Assembly (NCBI RefSeq): GCF_000210295.1
Contig: NC_026743.1
Span: 3,348,001 to 3,412,000 of the forward strand
Origin: Trypanosoma brucei gambiense DAL972
Taxonomy: Eukaryota > Euglenozoa > Kinetoplastea > Trypanosomatida > Trypanosomatidae
DNA length: 64,000 bases
Reading direction: 5' to 3'
Numbering within the stretch: the stretch's first letter is position 1; every line of letters starts with the position of its first letter. This document shows, piece after piece, positions 30,949 through 39,091 of this stretch. A model generated the notes under the pieces. The model made no database searches, was not told the origin of the DNA, and saw only the letters and a list, made by a program, of their open reading frames with translations. The position numbers and the translations under genes were made by a program.

Positions 30949-31311
30949 CTAAGATTCGTGCGAAGTCTTAGCCTCTTTGTCCTGCTTTATGAAAATGCGA
31001 CGATACCCCTTCAGCTCACCCTTTTCGTTATGTATAGGCTCTAATCTGTAAGATGACATGGGTGCTGTATTTGGTTGCAAACCTTGTGTCAATTTGTCCA
31101 TTGGCGCCAATGTCGGAGCAAAGTACGCAATGCCTAAAGCAAGTAATAGCAGTGGCCCGGCAAGTACAAACTCACGGAATCCCATGGGAATATGGGCATA
31201 GCATGTTGCGATACGAAGAAGATATGGGTTCTTCTTTGGTACCGGAACTGCGTTAGCAATACCCTGAGATGTGGAGATGGCACTTGACCGTCGCTGCACC
31301 TCCTCGCTCAT
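30949..31311 (-). CDS. Small single-pass membrane protein, unknown function
   Basis: 120 residues, ATG at 31309-31311. A polar N-terminus of about 40 residues (RRSSAISTSQ, VPKKNPYLLRIATCYAH) leads to one hydrophobic helix at about 47-65 (FVLAGPLLLLALGIAYFAP), followed by a polar, Lys-rich C-terminal 50 residues (YRLEPIHNEKGELKGYRRIF). No cleavable signal peptide is evident. Size and layout would suit a small subunit or assembly factor of the mitochondrial inner membrane, but there is no diagnostic motif, so this is only a possibility. Lies between the U2A' gene and the HSP70-like gene in normal spacing. Codon use and balanced composition make it a credible gene. Confidence 0.75.
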   Translation of the reverse strand: MSEEVQRRSSAISTSQGIANAVPVPKKNPYLLRIATCYAHIPMGFREFVLAGPLLLLALGIAYFAPTLAPMDKLTQGLQPNTAPMSSYRLEPIHNEKGELKGYRRIFIKQDKEAKTSHES

Positions 31312-31845
31312 GTTTGCTGCACACGGGAAGACCCCCTACGCTTTGATAGCAAGGTTACTACTAATACCCTTCGTCAGAGCAGGAATGATCACTTCGCTTC
31401 AGATCGAAACACTCTGCGTTCTGTAATGGGGAACTAATCTTTCACAAACCCCACCTACAAGGGCAGACGGCACTTCGCTTCGTTAACTTGTCCTCGGTAA
31501 CAGAAAAAAAAAGTAATTGATCATAGAGGTGAACGAAGGTCATAAGGGCTACGCACTCTAGAATGAACCATGCAGGAGAGTGCGTTATACGTGCTAATGA
31601 CGCAAGGCGAGAGGGTAAAGGAGGTCACGCATGGATGCTATAACTCTCTTCTGAAGGTACATAGCTTCTGCCGTTGTCTCCGTTTGGGGGAGTGATGGAA
31701 CCATTACTACTATTATTACCATTACCGTTACAACGCATATACAAGTATACATATGAATACACATACTTGTACATGTCGTCAAAGATACTCATGTTTACGT
31801 TACGAAATGCACCACTGCGTAATTCTCGCTGTTGATTTGCTTCTC
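31312..31845. other. Intergenic, no gene seen
   Basis: 3' UTR of the HSP70-like gene and 5' leader of the 120-aa gene. A short ATT/ATG trinucleotide patch at about 31706-31735. Nothing else recognised. Confidence 0.65.
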
Positions 31846-34431
31846 TTACAAATCCACCATAACGCTCGCCTGCAGGTTACTCGACATCACGACTTGTGGT
31901 TCAGCCGCCTCAGATGTAGTGCGCACCAACTGCACTGCCAAGTTCATAAATTTCGCCGTGCTCACCCCAGAAATACGCACTCTACCATTTACGCTCCCGA
32001 CTTCTTCACCATCGAGATCTCCACGATTTCCAGCATTGGAGGGACGAAGCGTGAAGACAACATAATATTTATGTTCGCCGCCGTCAGTTGGTCCCCCCAG
32101 CACAAGGCCCTTATCGGTTAGAGGAGACAAGGAAACAAGGCCATCTGCTATTGCATCCCCATTCTTTTGTTTCTCTTCCTCGGTGAAAAGATACAAGACA
32201 ATCGGTCCCCGCTTCCCCTCTTGGAGTGGAACAAGGGCACGGGCAGGTAATGCGGTGTGGGCAGCAAAGAGTACAGTCAGTACGGAGCTCGGCAGGTGAA
32301 AACATGAGTCGTTCGGTCCTTGTTGCTGCGACAGAGCAAGGCGTAATTCTTCCACGCCTGAGTGCAAAAGGAGGAAAACAGGCCGCTGCAATATCAGGAG
32401 CTCACCGGATGTGGATTCAACCGCCTCTTCAGAAGAGTCAACAGCACCACGGGTGAGGGCATGCCATACACGATTCGCCTCTTCCGCACGCCTTTGCTTC
32501 CGCCAGCTAAGCGCTGGTGCCGCTCCCTTATGACCAACCCGGACATTTTTACTACCTTCTTTCTGGCCACCTAATCGCACCTCCCTCTTCTTTATGACCG
32601 CAAGGGCAATATGATAACTATGCAAACAACCACCAACACAAGCGAGCTCTTCTGCCCCAATGCTCCCAGTGCCTTCCACCGTGTGTGGAACTCTTGCACT
32701 CCCGCTACCGGCACTGTCCCCATTACCCTCCACACACATAGTCGTGCATGCGCCAGCCTCCATAACGACAAGATCCCGTGAAAATTGAAGCCGATTGCTA
32801 CTAGTCACAGAGGCATATTGAACAAATAGCTGACGAAGTGACTGAGCTACGAACGGTATTTGAAGCATTCCACCGCACAGCACCACCACGTTAATTAACT
32901 CCTCCTTATCCTTATCGCCCGGTGTTTCTTGTAAGTACTCCCGAAGTACCTTCTCAAACCCGTCAAGCACACCCCACTCACCACGTAAAGATGCGTTAAC
33001 CCTCGTACGAGAAAATGTGACATTATCTCGCAGGTCTACGCCCTCTGCAAGCGCCTCAATCTCTACCGGAACCTGAGCTGCCTTGCTGAGTGCAAGTTTC
33101 TTTTCTTCCACAGCCATCAGCAACCGACGCTGTGCGCGCGCCGGAAAGTCAGCGAACGACTGGTAACCCAACACTCGACGTTGAGTCTGAATAAAGTTCT
33201 TCGCAAGACAGTCGCGTAAGGCCAAATCAACTGCAACACCACCACCGCAGATATTTGACGCTAAATAGTACGTTTTGCCGCGTGTGTTATGACCAGTGGG
33301 TGCTGTTTGGCTTGCACGAAGAAAGCGTGAACGCATTTCACTAAGCAAACAACCTCCCTCGAGACGGTGTGCTGTCAGTGAAACACCGAGGGCACCCCAA
33401 TCCACTACAAGTACACGCGCTGACGGCCACGCCGGGGCCGGTTTCGTGGATTCCACCACAGTGGGCGGAAGCAGGAAATGGTGGCCAGCCATACGATGAG
33501 ATTGATGGGGTCGGCATGGCAGCGTGTCCATTCCTAGTAGAACCGCTTCATCTGCAAATATCACTGAAATATGAGCCGCGACCGATCCCAAATGGGATCT
33601 TCCAACTGCATTCCTCACCCACTGAAGTGAACTGCAACGCCTGGAGAACGGCGTGTCTTTTCCATCACTGTCTGTGCCGCCTTCTTCTGCAGAATCGCTG
33701 TTGGCACCCTTTGGAGAATCCGTCTCAACGTCCGGTGCCGCTGCTTCAGGGAATAGGTGTCGCGGGACCACAACGGTAAGCACAACTCTCGCTTCTTGAT
33801 CGTCACTTTGCGTCGATTTCTCTTGGTCTGAGTCGGCGGCGGTAGCGACAAGGCCACACGCACCATCGATTGTGTGCCGTTTAATATGATCGAAGAACAT
33901 CACCATCATTTCATCCGCCGGTAAGAGAGTTTGCTCCTTCGCTGCGCTGCCATCATCGTCATCATCACCTTCATGTGGTGGCCGAAATCCAAACCGGAGT
34001 ATATCACTCCCATCTTCACGTTGGAAGGGACAATGTCCTTTGTAGTGTAGTTTAGCAGCAGCCTCAACGTCCCTCTGCAACAGATTCGTAAGCGGTTGAT
34101 CTAACGGAATATCATCACTGCCGTCGTTGTTTTCATCGTTACGAAAAACTCCCGAACCCCGACGCTGGTACTCGTTGGCAACAGCTGCAAAAGCAAAGAG
34201 GTATGGCACAACGACCTGCGGTGCCCGTGCGTACAGAGCGCGTGCATCTTCACCAAAAAGAACCTCGTTGTTTTCTGCAAATGCCGCCATCGTGGGGGTT
34301 ACACGGTGACCAGAGGAATTTGCGATAACGCGGACGGGCACTGAGCTTTCGATTCCCGTTTGTGTAGCGCTGACAGTTGCTACAGCAACAATAGTGCTCG
34401 TGGAACCCAATGAAATGCTTACCGCGTGCAT
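31846..34431 (-). CDS. Divergent HSP70 family protein (Ssz1/HSPA14/HSP110-like)
   Basis: 861 residues, ATG at 34429-34431. The HSP70 nucleotide-binding fold can be followed: phosphate-1 region VSISLGSTSTIVAVA, RVTPTMAAF and LFGEDARALYARAP, phosphate-2 region VLVVDWGALGVSLTAHRLEGG (about 338-358), and the adenosine motif NVVVLCGGMLQIPFVAQSL (about 512-530). A shortened substrate-binding beta domain with SVLTVLFAAHTALPAR follows. Several residues needed for ATP hydrolysis in canonical HSP70 are changed: the Asp of the DLGTT motif is Ser, the GGGTFDVS stretch is shortened, and the catalytic Lys of the GDAAKNQ region has no clear equivalent. Acidic and Gly/Ser inserts explain the length. No EEVD tail and no signal or organelle targeting seen, so probably cytosolic. 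Role may be co-chaperone or ribosome-linked. Confidence 0.85.
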   Translation of the reverse strand: MHAVSISLGSTSTIVAVATVSATQTGIESSVPVRVIANSSGHRVTPTMAAFAENNEVLFGEDARALYARAPQVVVPYLFAFAAVANEYQRRGSGVFRNDENNDGSDDIPLDQPLTNLLQRDVEAAAKLHYKGHCPFQREDGSDILRFGFRPPHEGDDDDDGSAAKEQTLLPADEMMVMFFDHIKRHTIDGACGLVATAADSDQEKSTQSDDQEARVVLTVVVPRHLFPEAAAPDVETDSPKGANSDSAEEGGTDSDGKDTPFSRRCSSLQWVRNAVGRSHLGSVAAHISVIFADEAVLLGMDTLPCRPHQSHRMAGHHFLLPPTVVESTKPAPAWPSARVLVVDWGALGVSLTAHRLEGGCLLSEMRSRFLRASQTAPTGHNTRGKTYYLASNICGGGVAVDLALRDCLAKNFIQTQRRVLGYQSFADFPARAQRRLLMAVEEKKLALSKAAQVPVEIEALAEGVDLRDNVTFSRTRVNASLRGEWGVLDGFEKVLREYLQETPGDKDKEELINVVVLCGGMLQIPFVAQSLRQLFVQYASVTSSNRLQFSRDLVVMEAGACTTMCVEGNGDSAGSGSARVPHTVEGTGSIGAEELACVGGCLHSYHIALAVIKKREVRLGGQKEGSKNVRVGHKGAAPALSWRKQRRAEEANRVWHALTRGAVDSSEEAVESTSGELLILQRPVFLLLHSGVEELRLALSQQQGPNDSCFHLPSSVLTVLFAAHTALPARALVPLQEGKRGPIVLYLFTEEEKQKNGDAIADGLVSLSPLTDKGLVLGGPTDGGEHKYYVVFTLRPSNAGNRGDLDGEEVGSVNGRVRISGVSTAKFMNLAVQLVRTTSEAAEPQVVMSSNLQASVMVDL

Positions 34432-34679
34432 GGTAAAAGGGATTATTTAAGACGGTGACGAAAAATAATGTCTCCCTCCTTCCCTTGGTGTTTCGCTTAC
34501 TGTCAAGGGTGAACTTATGAAAATCCCCAAGCGCCGCCACGTATATATACGTCTTTATCGTCCCCCTTCCTTTTCTTTGTTTTTTTGTTCAGTCCAGCTC
34601 TGCCTAGCTCCGTAATGTTACAGTCACCACACTAATTTGTTCCCTCTTTCAAAGCAATAAATAAAAGGAAAAGGGTACG

Positions 34680-34701
34680 TTCACATGGGTGCTCATGTGA
34701 A
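34680..34701 (-). other. Perfect 8-bp inverted repeat (hairpin)
   Basis: TTCACATG and its complement flank a 6-nt loop. It lies between the candidate short unit and the pyrimidine tract that likely serves the HSP70-like gene, where the 3' end of an upstream transcript would fall. Confidence 0.8.
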
Positions 34702-34781
34702 AAGATATATGGCAGGGCGCATGTAATGAACCTTCTTCACGCGTTTACCCTCTCGTCTTAAAAAGAATAAGGGAGAAACCC

Positions 34782-35159
34782 TTACTCGCGGCAGTTGTGA
34801 GTGCAATGGCGAAAAGTTACACCGAAAATGAACAGCCGATTGTGTAAATTCGGTATAATCGCGTCCGGGTCCAGTAGGGTCTTGAGACCCATAAACAATG
34901 CTGCGCAAATGAGGCAGTCCTGCAAATAATTGAAGTAAGTGCCTAATTTCAAACACGGAACTGCAACAAAAAATTAGAACTACTCACCCATTAAGGGATC
35001 GCTTGGTACCATTCCTTGAAGCATATTCCCTGATAATGCATCGCGTGAACCGCAAGCGCAACACCACTCTTCAGCGGATACTTTGCATTACCAAAAAGTG
35101 TGTGATTGCTCCATCTCTCAGTAATGTAATATACTTACGTCATCAGAGTTGGGAAGCAT
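34782..35159 (-). other. Candidate cis-spliced mini-gene (52 codons, 219-nt intron)
   Basis: A pyrimidine tract and CAG (AG at 35160-35161) abut the ATG at 35157-35159. Seven codons later the sense strand has GTAAGTAT (35131-35138), a full donor consensus, and TTTGCAG ends at 34920. Joining the two keeps phase and opens 45 more codons to TAA at 34782-34784, with a hydrophobic/basic product I do not recognise. Unspliced, the frame stops after 13 codons. A second frame over the same exon is also open, so coding is not proven. Only two cis-introns are established in T. brucei, so the prior is low. The same DNA also carries snoRNA-like boxes. Confidence 0.25.
35066..35149 (-). ncRNA. Candidate C/D-box snoRNA-like RNA
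   Basis: About 84 nt on the sense strand: ACTC, box C TGATGA (35140-35145), a D'-like CTGA (35118-35121), box D CTGA (35071-35074), then A and GAGT. ACTC and GAGT can pair as the terminal stem. Box C is preceded by C instead of the usual purine, and box C' is weak. The guides before D' and D would be about TAAGTATATTACATTA and GCAAAGTATCCG; their rRNA targets cannot be checked here. Trypanosome snoRNAs commonly lie between protein genes, usually as repeated clusters, which is not seen. Confidence 0.3.
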
Positions 35160-35180
35160 CTGGATAAGAAGGAGAGCAAG
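35160..35180 (-). promoter_or_regulatory. Predicted trans-splice acceptor of the short unit
   Basis: The sense strand has a 15-nt pyrimidine tract with one A, then CCAG, with AG at 35160-35161, directly before ATG. It is well placed to start a discrete spliced-leader RNA ending before about 34650. Confidence 0.5.
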
Positions 35181-36211
35181 TTCGTTAAAACAAATACTTG
35201 AAACAACTTAACAGTGTCAACAAGGGCAAAGTTTTAAAAATATCCTCGGCCCCCGACATGCTGCTCCGCTCCCTCTTGATCCACACCTTCTTTTTTTCTT
35301 CTCAGTTACTTTACTTCACTCTAAAATTCTAAACCTTCCAAAGACAAGGAGAGAGAGAGAGAGAGGAAAAAAAAAACTTCCTTTTTCGAGTAGAGGAAAT
35401 AGAAAAGCGGTAGAAGATTTGACGAAAAGAAACAAATAAACGTGGAGTATTTCTCTGTGCATAATAACTGCTAAAATAGCATAGAAGTAGGCGTAGGGAA
35501 GGGCGGGACGCGATTGAGAATAAAATGCGAGACTGACAAAAGTAAAAGACTCAGTCCTTAGTTTCCTCCTTGTGAGGTGTGGACCGAAGACTTCTGCAAA
35601 AGAGATTTCTGCACACGCACATAACAAAAAAAAAGGTGGGAGGGAGTAGTTTGGAAGCCACTAACGGGAAGGAGAGAATGAATGTATAGTGAGCCGTTCA
35701 CACCAAAAAATAGGTAAATAAACCAAAAACCCACAAATCGGAGACCGTCAACAACTAAAAGAAAAAGAAAAGAAAAAGCACATTCATTCCTTTTCTTTGT
35801 GTGTGTATGGAGGGTTAGGGTCTGCCGTGTTTCAATTTAAAAAAATTCACACGTAGAAAACATACCTTTATTGATGCCAACAGACACATAAAGTCCCTCC
35901 CTCCACAACTCCCACGCATCATCACTATCATCTATGTTTGAATTCAATCGCCACGAAAGAGGTAAAAAAAAAACAAATGCGCGCAAGGGTTTGCCATAAC
36001 AAGACAAAACAAAACAAAAAAAACAGTGGTTCCCGCCGCTGTGGCGACAACAAGAACGGTGACGGCAGAGAAAATATGTGTATACTTTAGCCCCCCCCCC
36101 ACTCACACACACACACTTTGGAAATCCAAGTCCACTAAGCGCACACAAAAACGAAGGGGTGCGAGTACATTTATAAAAAAAACTAATTACCATTGCCGTC
36201 AGAAGAAGGTG

Positions 36212-37882
36212 TTAATGATCTTTCTTGTGCTTTTTATGACGGCCATGTTTGTGCTCCTTATCCCTCCTCTTCCCCGACTCATCCCCTTTTGACGATGAGC
36301 GCTTCCGCTTCTTTCGGTTCGCCCCATCATCATCATCATCATCTTCATCTTCATCGTCGTCGTCATCATCATCATCAAACGAGTCCTCCTCGTCGCTGCT
36401 TTCATCATCTTCACCATCGCCACTGTCATCGTCATCATCGCCATCACTGTCCTCGAGTGCCGCACCAGTTCGCACCACTTCCACCTTGCTTTGCAAGTAA
36501 GTTAGCAGCGCCTCCTTCTCCGTGATAGGAAGTGAAGCAATAGTGACCTTGTCTGCACCACCTCTTGCACGCTTTCCCAAGTTACCGTAAACTGTCATCT
36601 GGAACGTTGTACTCCCGCGTTCCGACTCATCAACTTCAATACGTTGTATATCACCGTACGAAATACGTGTGGCAGGACGGTGAAGGAACAGCAGTGCAGA
36701 TTGGAGCACATACAAAAGCCCCTCATTGCTTTGATAAAGGCAGCGCAACACAGAATTGCCGTTACGTGTCTGATAATCTTTGTTGTGGCCGCCAAGCGCC
36801 TTCACCCCTGCAATGGTCTTCAACACACGAATAAGTAATTCACTCACACGACCCGTTATGGTAGGTGGGAAGGTGTCCCCCTTTGCCGCTTGCTGCTGCG
36901 TCGCGTCCTTCGCTGCACTTTGTTTGTGAGGTAGCGAAGAGAGGACGCGGTCGATTTCCTCTTGTGTCTTCAGCTCACAAGACCACGCATGCTGCTCATC
37001 AAGAATAAAACCAACGGGACAGGTGATAACGATGTGGTTATACGTTGTTGCGCGCACTTTTACGGGATTTCGAAGTATGACCACAACGTATTGTGGGAAA
37101 TCGGTATCATCTTCAGCGTCTACACTCTTGTTCGAGGTGTTTCTGCTTGTTGGGATATCGCACAGGTACAGTTGGACAACATCTGTGAGTGGCACCATTG
37201 TAACAATGCCCCCATCACCTCCCGCACGCTTCCTTTCCTCCAACAGTAACGTATAGTTAGTTACTATAAGTTTGAAACGCCCAGATGGGAAGGAGAGAGT
37301 GAGATCATCAAAGACCGCTATAACACATTCGTCCTCACGGCGGCCACCACCCATTGCCATCAGTGCTTGATCACCGGGCCCAGCACCCATTGCTCCATTC
37401 CCTCCTAAAACTCGTCTTTGGTGCTCCCGCAACCGTTCTTGTGCCTCGGCAAGCACTTCGCGACCCGCTTCCTCCGTCCGCTCGTGACCAACACAAACGT
37501 TTGGTATAGCGAAGCGAACAGACGTCAACTCCAGGGAAACGTTGGCACCGGGTACGGCGGTCACCGATGCCTGTGGTTGCAACAAAATGGAAAGATCATT
37601 TTTTGTTGTAGCTGTCACACTTGATATAGCGGAAACGGGTATTTGAATGATTGGTTTTTGGGCGGCGTTGGCGGGCGCACCGCTGTTCTGCTGCTGCTTC
37701 TTTGGAAGTGAGAGAAGTTTCAGAACGGGTTGGAGAACCGTTTTCTTACCTTCATCCTCTTCTTCCTTCAGCTGTTTCACATCGCTTTGCCCTTTATGCT
37801 GATCATCTATCCAACTGAGCTGACCCCAGTTTTCCACTGGTGGTGCGGCCAAAGCCGCTGCAACTCCTGCCAAGCTCGACAT
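36212..37882 (-). CDS. POB3: FACT complex subunit POB3 (SSRP1-like, no HMG box)
   Basis: 556 residues from the first ATG (37880-37882); the open frame begins 15 codons earlier at a TTG. The protein follows SSRP1/POB3: NDLSILLQPQ with SVRFAIPNVCVG as the end of the N-terminal domain, then a double PH-like middle part with ECVIAVFDDLTLSFPSGRFKL, TMVPLTDVVQLYLCDIP and YVVVILRNPVKVRATTYNHI, and second PH with LRCLYQSNEGLLYVLQSALLFLH, ISYGDIQRIEVDES. The tail is acidic (about 475-520, nearly all Asp/Glu/Ser) and then basic (521-556, Lys/Arg/His). There is no HMG box, as in yeast POB3. The N-terminal PH region is shorter and less recognisable than in yeast. With SPT16 it would form the FACT histone chaperone of chromatin; in T. 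brucei FACT is known to help silence VSG expression sites. Confidence 0.88.
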   Translation of the reverse strand: MSSLAGVAAALAAPPVENWGQLSWIDDQHKGQSDVKQLKEEEDEGKKTVLQPVLKLLSLPKKQQQNSGAPANAAQKPIIQIPVSAISSVTATTKNDLSILLQPQASVTAVPGANVSLELTSVRFAIPNVCVGHERTEEAGREVLAEAQERLREHQRRVLGGNGAMGAGPGDQALMAMGGGRREDECVIAVFDDLTLSFPSGRFKLIVTNYTLLLEERKRAGGDGGIVTMVPLTDVVQLYLCDIPTSRNTSNKSVDAEDDTDFPQYVVVILRNPVKVRATTYNHIVITCPVGFILDEQHAWSCELKTQEEIDRVLSSLPHKQSAAKDATQQQAAKGDTFPPTITGRVSELLIRVLKTIAGVKALGGHNKDYQTRNGNSVLRCLYQSNEGLLYVLQSALLFLHRPATRISYGDIQRIEVDESERGSTTFQMTVYGNLGKRARGGADKVTIASLPITEKEALLTYLQSKVEVVRTGAALEDSDGDDDDDSGDGEDDESSDEEDSFDDDDDDDDEDEDDDDDDGANRKKRKRSSSKGDESGKRRDKEHKHGRHKKHKKDH

Positions 37883-38846
37883 AATAATGCACTTGCAGCT
37901 GATCACGCACACGACAAAAAACAACAAAACTGCTGTAGAAGTTCTGGTACCGTCTCACCTCAGACTTTTCTTCCCTTCCCTTCCTACAGAAGAGGAAAAA
38001 AAAGCAAACACACGCACAAGAAACCTAACCCTACAGTAAATTTTATCTGCTTCTCCGCCTTCCTTATTGTTCCAATCTATCAATACGCAGTGATTAAATG
38101 CCGTCACTTTTTTAACTACAAGAATTCGTCTTGAAAACCTTTAGTTTAACCACGCCCTTCCTCACAAGCAGGTAGCAACACCGAAGACAAAAACGGAGGA
38201 GGGGAAACAAAAAAATTATCAACCAGGACGATATCATACGAAGCAACAACTGTATTAATAATAAGGTGGGAGGGAAAAAGCATCGGCAACAACCTAAAAC
38301 CAACAACTTCAACAACGTTACCATAACCAAGTCGCGGTAATGGCATACGTGAGCAAAGGACCCACATAGCCATCAGAAAGAAGAAAACCAAAAAAGAGAC
38401 CCCACTTCCTGAGGAGCTCAAAAGTCGGTAGAGCAGCAAGACGATTCCGCCGAGGGAAGAAAAACGTAGGGGGGTGAAGGAGGCACAGTGTAGCAGCCAC
38501 ACAGCGTCCAACAACTTGAGTACAAACGAGGCGAAGCTAAAATCGAGTCCTCATTGTGGTGAACAAAAGGAAACGTACTCACAAACACAATTTAAGGTGG
38601 AATCAACCGGATCATGGAACAAAAGACGCAAAAATAAACCTTTAGTACAAGAATAAACAAACACACACGCACGGACGCATGCATACGAGACGAAAAGCAC
38701 TACGATAAAGCAACAGCGAAGAACAGCAAGCTCCGGATCTCATATCGAGATAAATACTCCTCAGCATCGTCACCATCCGGATTATTTTTGGTCGCCAACA
38801 ATATACACACATGTATGTAATGCACAGGCGCACGACCCGTCACCTG

Positions 38847-38918
<72 letters not shown>

Positions 38919-39091
38919 CTTTTTTTTTACGAGAAAGGTTCAGAGATCCAGGAAATGAAAACCTTTCGTGGCGTGACACAACGCCGCTAAACCATCCTAC
39001 GTCTCGACTTGTTCTTTTACCACTCTCACTTCTTTCCCCCACCTTGTCACCCTGGGTCTTGTGTCTACTCAAGGTACATCACCCGGGAAAA
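37883..39091. other. Intergenic with long CA repeat, no gene seen
   Basis: Contains the CA repeat at 38849-38913 near the stop codon of the GRAM-like gene and purine-rich plus-strand stretches (38190-38280, 38360-38470). A hydrophobic sense frame at 38146-38514 starts at TTG and is not supported. Confidence 0.7.
38849..38913. repeat. (CA)n microsatellite; UG repeat in sense RNA
   Basis: About 65 nt of CA on the plus strand, the longest in the window, about 180 nt behind the stop codon of the GRAM-like gene. Confidence 0.95.

Larger units (their letters stand above)
34432..36211. other. Intergenic containing a short candidate RNA unit
   Basis: 1.8 kb. The part nearest POB3 (35330-36160) is ordinary low complexity (purine runs at 35345-35375 and 35755-35780, an A-rich/C-rich patch at 36005-36110). 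The part at 34680-35200 is different: mixed composition, short hairpins and splice signals, described separately. The acceptor of the HSP70-like gene is probably near 34650, after the pyrimidine tract complementary to 34655-34680. Confidence 0.7.

Noticed and set aside
34693..34956. 87-codon minus-strand frame over the short unit
   Set aside because: Begins at GTG and has no ATG near its start. It is out of phase with the predicted spliced frame and shows that openness alone is weak evidence here.
35500..35940. Other TGATGA or GTGATGA sites as snoRNA box C (for example near 35920, 55505, 63070)
   Set aside because: No CTGA at a suitable distance and no terminal stem.
36193..36525. Plus-strand His/Ser-rich frames opposite the POB3 tail, and similar Ser-rich frames at 23269-23850
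   Set aside because: They are the reverse complement of Asp/Glu codon runs in real minus-strand genes.
38146..38514. Hydrophobic 122-codon minus-strand frame
   Set aside because: Starts at TTG; first ATG leaves about 74 codons; rich in Leu/Phe/Val from purine-rich plus-strand DNA and without a recognisable pattern.
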